Source: Planctomycetota bacterium
GTDB lineage: Bacteria; Planctomycetota; Planctomycetia; Pirellulales; Pirellulaceae
Reading direction: 5' to 3'
DNA length: 10,962 nt
NCBI GenBank assembly: GCA_029259935.1
Contig: JAJDEH010000307.1
Location: forward strand, 1-10,962
How positions within the stretch are numbered: the first letter of the stretch is position 1; the number at the start of each line of letters is the position of its first letter. A program made the translations under genes and the position numbers. This document shows positions 7,087-10,962 of the stretch, one piece after another. Below the pieces are notes generated by a model. That model saw only the letters and a list, made by a program, of their open reading frames with translations, made no database searches and had not been told where the DNA came from.

Positions 7087-8502
7087 ATGATCAGTCTCAC
7101 TCGCCAAAACGGAAGCCCACGCCGGATAGAAGCATATCAAGCGACCACCCTCATATTCCTTCTGCTGCTCGCTTGCTGGCCGTTTGTGGCTCGTGGTGAA
7201 GACGGGCAGTTTCCGGTCGAATCGAACCTGCGGGCCGGCGTCGCGAAGGTCGACATCACACCCGCGCGGACCGACGGCGTGATGGTCACGGGACATCGAC
7301 GAAGAGTCCACGGCGTTCGTGATCCACTGCGGGCCGGCGTTCTGGTGCTGGACGACGGCGAGACGAAAGCCGCCATCGTGACGCTTGACACAATCGGCGC
7401 CTGGGACGAAATGGTGAAGCGGGCTCGCGCGCGAATCGAAAAGGACACGGGAATCCCTGGGGCTCACATCCTGGTGGCGGCGTCGCACAATCATTCTGGG
7501 CCAGCCTTCGATGCCGACTCGACGTGGGGACGAGAGCTGATCGATAAACTGGCCGCCACCGCCAAGCAGGCCGCGGCCAACATGCGAACGGTGACGATCG
7601 GCTATGGCGAGGACCGCATCGGCTTCAGCATCAATCGTCGGAAAGTGATCGACGGGCGGGCGGTCGTGCGGCTGAACGCCGAAGGACCAAATGATCAGCG
7701 GGTCAAGGTACTGCGTTTCGATGACGGCCGTTCACTGACACCGCTGGCCGTGATTATGCACGCCGTCTGCCACCCGTGTTTCTTCACTTGGGGCGACAAG
7801 GGTTCACAACCTTACCCTAACGGCTACCCGAAAATGAGCGCCGATTTCCCGGGCGAGGCGCAGTCGTTTGTGGAAATGTGTTACGCGAGCAAGACAAGCA
7901 CGCTTTTTCTGCAAGGATGCGCGGGGGACATCCGGCCGAATCTGCCGGGCTATCCTTATCGCTGCGCCGATGAAGCCGATATCCAATGGGCTGGACGCGA
8001 CTTGGGCGGCGCGGTGGTACGATCGCTGGCATACAGCGTGACGCGCGAGAAACTGCGCGAGCGTGCGTCGTACTATAAGATCCGCGTGGCCAATGCAGTC
8101 GTTTCGCTTCCCGGGAAAGAGCAGCGCATGACGGCCGAACTGCAGGCGTTGAAGATTGGCCCTTATCTGCTGCTCACGATGCCGGGCGAGCCAATGGTCG
8201 AATACGGCTTTAAGCTGGAGAAAGCGATCGCGGATCGAGCCGTTCCGATCATCGTCGGATACGCCAACGGCAATCTCGGTTATATCGCCACCGCCGATGC
8301 TTATTCCGTTGGCGGCTATGAACCCAACACCTCAAAGCTTGCACCCGAGGCCGAGGCGATCATCCTCGGGGAACTTGGACGGCTGGCCGACCGCGTGGTG
8401 GGCGATGTCTTCGAATCATTCTCAAAACATCCGCAGGACGTCAAGAAACGCGAAAAGCTCAAGCAAGGTTCAACGTCAAGCGGCAAATCCAAAAGCGACT
8501 AG
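7087..8502 (+). CDS. secreted neutral/alkaline ceramidase-like hydrolase
   Basis: A 471-residue protein. The start is ATG at 7087 with AAGGAA eight bases upstream. Residues 21-37 form a signal peptide (TLIFLLLLACWPFVARG), so it is exported; LLAC at 27-30 could be read as a weak lipobox. The mature protein opens with LRAGVAKVDITP (48-59), typical of the neutral/alkaline non-lysosomal ceramidase N-terminal domain. The expected zinc-site elements follow in order: SHNHSGP (133-139), MHAVCHPC (224-231), FLQGCAGDIRPN (274-285), MPGEP with Glu368 (365-369), and GYANGNLGYIATADAY (391-406). Characterised bacterial ceramidases are longer and end in an extra beta domain; this one stops after the catalytic domain with a basic, serine-rich tail (452-471). 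Ceramidases cleave the amide of ceramide. Planctomycetes carry many such short relatives, so the true substrate may be another amide or ester. It is transcribed away from the PilZ-like gene. Confidence 0.86.
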   Translation: MISLTRQNGSPRRIEAYQATTLIFLLLLACWPFVARGEDGQFPVESNLRAGVAKVDITPARTDGVMVTGHRRRVHGVRDPLRAGVLVLDDGETKAAIVTLDTIGAWDEMVKRARARIEKDTGIPGAHILVAASHNHSGPAFDADSTWGRELIDKLAATAKQAAANMRTVTIGYGEDRIGFSINRRKVIDGRAVVRLNAEGPNDQRVKVLRFDDGRSLTPLAVIMHAVCHPCFFTWGDKGSQPYPNGYPKMSADFPGEAQSFVEMCYASKTSTLFLQGCAGDIRPNLPGYPYRCADEADIQWAGRDLGGAVVRSLAYSVTREKLRERASYYKIRVANAVVSLPGKEQRMTAELQALKIGPYLLLTMPGEPMVEYGFKLEKAIADRAVPIIVGYANGNLGYIATADAYSVGGYEPNTSKLAPEAEAIILGELGRLADRVVGDVFESFSKHPQDVKKREKLKQGSTSSGKSKSD

Positions 8503-8530
8503 TGTTATGTCCCGGCAACTTCTAGGGTGC

Positions 8531-8553
8531 CACTGCTGGCTTGCCCGGCAGTG
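8531..8553. repeat. intergenic palindrome, possible REP-like element or terminator
   Basis: An inverted repeat with a 9-bp stem (one G-T pair): CACTGCTGG at 8531-8539 and CCGGCAGTG at 8545-8553, around the loop CTTGC. It begins 28 bases after the ceramidase-like stop. No T run follows, so it is not a classical Rho-independent terminator, though it could stop or stabilise the transcript. The sequence resembles palindromes I associate with planctomycete intergenic regions, but copy number cannot be judged from one window. Confidence 0.5.
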
Positions 8554-8654
8554 CCAAGGGCGATCCCGATAATCGAGGCTTGAATGCACTGGCGAAATGC
8601 TGAAGGTGGAAACCGTCTTCTTCGCCGCACTTGAGTGCCGACTCGTTCTGGTTC

Positions 8655-8663
8655 TGCTACAAT
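8655..8663 (+). promoter_or_regulatory. candidate extended -10 promoter for the DHDPS-family gene
   Basis: TGCTACAAT is an extended -10 element (TGN plus TACAAT). No good -35 box lies at the usual spacing; TTGAGT at 8631-8636 is 21 bases away. It lies about 80 bases before the ATG at 8743 and, if real, would give the aldolase gene its own transcript instead of read-through from the ceramidase-like gene. Confidence 0.4.
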
Positions 8664-8742
8664 CTGCGTTTCCACTTGGCACTCCGTGTCATACACCAGC
8701 CTCCCACCCCACGTCCTCCCATCCGACGAGATCCACGGAGAC

Positions 8743-9675
8743 ATGAATACTAATCCTATTACTTCCGATACGTTGTCCTCATCGGTCGTTTCCGTTCCTC
8801 CGCTGGCGCGCGATGAGAACTTGTCGTTGAATCGCGCGGAAAACGAAAAAGTGATCCGGCATCTGGAGGCGGGCGGAGTTACGACGTTGCTGTATGGCGG
8901 AAATGCCGTGTTGTATCACGTCGCGCTAAGCGAATTCGCCGAACTGCTAAGCCTGTTGGCGGAAACCGTGGCCGAGGAAACATTGGCCATTCCGTCCGTT
9001 GGCCCTGCTTTCGGAACGATGATGGACCAAGCGGCGATTCTACGTGACTTCGAATTTCCCACCACGATGATCTTGCCGCAGCGCGACGTCTGCACTTCCG
9101 CGGGGGTTGCTTCCGCGGTGCGTCGCTTCGTGGAAGCCGTCGAACGTCCCGCCGTGCTGTACATCAAGCATGACGGCTTCATCGATGTCGGTGCCGTCAA
9201 GCGGCTGATGGATGACGGCCTGCTGTCATGGGTCAAGTATGCCATCGTCCGCGACGATCCGGCCGACGACGACTACTTGCGCGAACTGGTCGACCACGTT
9301 GACCCCTCGAAGATCGTCAGCGGAATTGGCGAACAACCGGCCATTATTCATCTGCGTCAATTTGGCCTTGTCAGCTTCACGTCCGGATGCGTCTGCGTCG
9401 CGCCGCGACTTTCGACGGACATGTTGTCGGCTCTGCGAGCCGGTGATGTGGAAACCGCCGAAGTCGTTCGCGCGAAGTTCCGTCCGTTGGAGGATCTACG
9501 CAATTCCATCAATCCGATTCGCGTTCTGCATCGAGCTCTGTCACTTGCCGGAATTGCCCAAACCGGCCCCATGCTGCCGCTGTTGAGCGAATTGGACGAC
9601 GAGTACCTACCGGCCATAGAGGCCGCCGCCACCGATCTGTTGGCGATCGAGAAGGATGCAGCCCACGTCGCGTAA
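8743..9675 (+). CDS. dihydrodipicolinate synthase/N-acetylneuraminate lyase family protein
   Basis: A 310-residue cytoplasmic protein starting at ATG 8743, with GGAG only two bases before it. The frame is open further upstream to 8635, but that extension would contain the candidate promoter and is rich in unlikely residues. It has the DHDPS/NAL TIM-barrel order: PPLARDENLSLN (19-30), AGGVTTLLYGGNAVLYH (43-59) in the substrate-loop position, PSVGPAFG (84-91), VLYIKHDGF (138-146) with the candidate proton-relay tyrosine Tyr140, SWVKYAIVRDD (162-172) with the candidate Schiff-base lysine Lys165, SGIGEQPA (193-200), and FTSGCVCVAPRL (212-223). Family members add or remove pyruvate from an aldehyde or a sugar acid. 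Because the substrate loop reads LLYGGNA instead of the TTGE type of lysine-pathway enzymes, I infer a catabolic aldolase or dehydratase of the wider family, not DapA. It ends 63 bp before the convergent repeat protein. Confidence 0.88.
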   Translation: MNTNPITSDTLSSSVVSVPPLARDENLSLNRAENEKVIRHLEAGGVTTLLYGGNAVLYHVALSEFAELLSLLAETVAEETLAIPSVGPAFGTMMDQAAILRDFEFPTTMILPQRDVCTSAGVASAVRRFVEAVERPAVLYIKHDGFIDVGAVKRLMDDGLLSWVKYAIVRDDPADDDYLRELVDHVDPSKIVSGIGEQPAIIHLRQFGLVSFTSGCVCVAPRLSTDMLSALRAGDVETAEVVRAKFRPLEDLRNSINPIRVLHRALSLAGIAQTGPMLPLLSELDDEYLPAIEAAATDLLAIEKDAAHVA

Positions 9676-9722
9676 TTCCGTGTTGATGTGAATCCACGGC
9701 CGGATGCCGCCGATCGTCATTA

Positions 9723-9746
9723 TCTTGTAGGTCGGCCCCTACAAGA
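9723..9746. terminator. candidate bidirectional terminator hairpin
   Basis: TCTTGTAGG (9723-9731) and CCTACAAGA (9738-9746) form a perfect 9-bp stem around a six-base loop, TCGGCC, between two convergent genes. The stem contains the TAG stop (9739-9741) of the minus-strand repeat protein. No T run follows on either strand, so its strength as a terminator is uncertain. Confidence 0.45.
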
Positions 9747-10962
9747 GGGCGTTCAAGTCATCACCCAGCAAGACCGCCGCAAGGTCACCTTCCGTTGGCA
9801 AACGGCGAATCCCGTCGTGCAATGAACCGAGCATGAACTGGTCCGAACCCAAGTCCGTATGATCGTCGGCGAGGCCCAAAACATGGCCCAATTCATGCAG
9901 TACCACGCTCAACAAATCGATTCGTCCGACGGCTGCGTCGTCGCCCAATGCCAACAGCCCTTGATCGGGCGCCACAACGAACTCTTCATCGGAATAAGGC
10001 GTCGTGTCGACATACCATCCATGTCCCGCGGCGTCTCGGTCGATCGTGATCGAGTTTCCTAACGCCTGACCCAGCACGGCGCCGTCGAGATCCGCGATTC
10101 GCACCTGGACCTGCTGGAGCCTCGCGAGTTGGTCGTCATCGAGCCCTTCCGCAGCCAATCTATCGATTGCCGCGCTGATGATTGGCGTTAGTTCATCCGC
10201 TTCAAGCGTCGTTGCGTCTGTTTCGGCAGCCGCGACTTCACCAGACGCCGCCCTGACCGATAGAGCCGACTTCCAGCGGCCCGCGATTCCGGCATCGGTT
10301 GGAATGCCAAAGTTGTAGCTGCGATCATCCGCACCATTCCACCTGCCGTCGCCGTTGTACTCGAGAAAGAAGGTGCGGCCACGATGGACACCAATGTTAT
10401 CCGTTCCGTCGCCGTTCCAATCGCCAATCAACGGCGTGTCGCCGGGGTTGCCAAACCGATGGGCAACATCACCAGAGTTCCAGGCTCCGTTCGCCGTCGC
10501 ATCCAGGAAGAAGAAATTGTGGCGATGGACGCCGATGTTGTCCGTGCCATCACCATCCCAGTCGCCGATCAGGGGAACGTCTCCGTTGATGCCGAAGCGA
10601 TGAACGACGTCGCCAGTATTCCAAGATCCGTCGCCCGTAAAGTCGAGGAAGAAGAACCGGCCACGATGCACGCCGATGTCGTCTGTTCCATTGCCGTCCC
10701 AATCGCCGACGATGGGCGTATCACCATGGATCCCGAACCGATGGGCCACATCGCCCGGCCCCCAAGCACCGTTCCCACTAAAATCCAAGTAGAAAATATT
10801 TCCTCGATGCACGCCAATTTCGTCGAAACCGTCGCCATTCCAGTCTCCGACAATGAACGTGTCGCCGGGAATACCGAAGCGAAAATCCTGGTCACCAAAG
10901 TTCCATCTGCCATCACCGGTGGCGTCAATATAGAACTTTCCTTCACTAGAACGATGGATGCC
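9739..10962 (-). CDS. giant secreted FG-GAP/VCBS-like repeat protein with C-terminal zincin motif, C-terminal part
   Basis: The last 407 residues of a gene whose 5' part lies beyond the right edge; the frame is open to position 10962, so the GTG at 10812 is not a start. Residues 1 to about 231 (window numbering) are tandem 47-residue repeats with the core GDWDGDGTDNIGVHR, giving DxDGxGxxD loops that in FG-GAP/VCBS-type proteins hold calcium in a beta-propeller or rod. After a linker rich in Ala, Glu and Thr comes a domain with WYVDTTPYSDEEF (about 308-320) and VVLHELGHVLGLADDH (about 353-368). The second contains HExxHxxGxxD, the metzincin-type zinc motif, with Asp as third ligand. Such proteins are usually exported and outer-surface; the signal peptide is not in view. 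Protease activity is inferred from the motif only. The gene converges on the DHDPS-family gene. Confidence 0.85.
   Translation of the reverse strand, partial: GIHRSSEGKFYIDATGDGRWNFGDQDFRFGIPGDTFIVGDWNGDGFDEIGVHRGNIFYLDFSGNGAWGPGDVAHRFGIHGDTPIVGDWDGNGTDDIGVHRGRFFFLDFTGDGSWNTGDVVHRFGINGDVPLIGDWDGDGTDNIGVHRHNFFFLDATANGAWNSGDVAHRFGNPGDTPLIGDWNGDGTDNIGVHRGRTFFLEYNGDGRWNGADDRSYNFGIPTDAGIAGRWKSALSVRAASGEVAAAETDATTLEADELTPIISAAIDRLAAEGLDDDQLARLQQVQVRIADLDGAVLGQALGNSITIDRDAAGHGWYVDTTPYSDEEFVVAPDQGLLALGDDAAVGRIDLLSVVLHELGHVLGLADDHTDLGSDQFMLGSLHDGIRRLPTEGDLAAVLLGDDLNALL
10417..10962 (-). repeat. tandem 141-bp repeats encoding the calcium-loop array
   Basis: Matching blocks starting CCAATCGCC/CCAGTCGCC (plus strand) recur at 10417, 10558, 10699 and 10840, always exactly 141 bases apart, equal to 47 codons. 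A degenerate copy lies at about 10273 with a 144-base step. The array runs off the right edge. It is coding, within the repeat protein on the minus strand. Confidence 0.85.

Noticed and set aside
8635..8742. 36-residue N-terminal extension of the DHDPS-family protein
   Set aside because: The extension has no family similarity that I can see, contains the candidate extended -10 promoter, and the ATG at 8743 gives the usual family length.
10273..10962. Regularly spaced repeats that could suggest a CRISPR-like array
   Set aside because: The 141-base period is a multiple of three, the frame stays open throughout, and each unit encodes the same calcium-loop motif, so this is a protein repeat.

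Overview
The window looks like chromosomal DNA of a planctomycete, probably of the Pirellulales type. This is a judgement from protein families, not a database result. The pointers are a DUF1559 pseudopilin-like secreted protein, a very large periplasmic PQQ-type propeller protein with a methyltransferase-like insert and a malectin-like end, a secreted leucine-rich-repeat protein ending in a FWKRYDAGEF-like tail, a short ceramidase-like secreted protein, and a giant calcium-repeat protein with a C-terminal zincin motif. No rRNA, tRNA, CRISPR array, transposase or phage gene was seen.

Layout. Positions 1-216 (minus) hold the first 72 codons of a DUF1559 protein, whose gene runs out of the window; 217-577 is its upstream region. 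From about 6782 down to 578, all on the minus strand, lies a co-directional block: a PilZ-like protein, a possible 85-residue membrane protein, a broken NAD-dependent epimerase, the 1332-residue PQQ/methyltransferase-like/malectin protein, and the LRR protein. Spacing is tight: 28 bp, 9 bp, a 4-base ATGA overlap, and a ribosome binding site lying at the stop codon of the preceding gene. This suggests an operon, read perhaps from a promoter near 6899-6927. The plus-strand genes start after a divergent gap (6783-7086): a secreted ceramidase-like hydrolase, then, after a palindrome and a candidate promoter, a cytoplasmic dihydrodipicolinate synthase/N-acetylneuraminate lyase family enzyme. Converging on that enzyme from the right is the 3' end of a giant secreted protein made of 47-residue FG-GAP/VCBS-like repeats and a C-terminal domain with a zinc-protease motif. 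A 9-bp hairpin separates the two convergent genes.

How the parts may work together. Most products carry export signals, so the region encodes mainly envelope or secreted functions. The PQQ/malectin protein and the LRR protein are the best-supported pair, because their translation appears coupled; their joint role is unknown. The ceramidase-like hydrolase and the DHDPS-family aldolase could belong to breakdown of complex substrates, but nothing in the sequence fixes a substrate. I do not see a clear new defence or mobile system. The more interesting points are the multidomain PQQ protein and its coupled LRR partner, the frame-broken epimerase, the palindrome after the ceramidase-like gene, and the repeat-plus-zincin protein.
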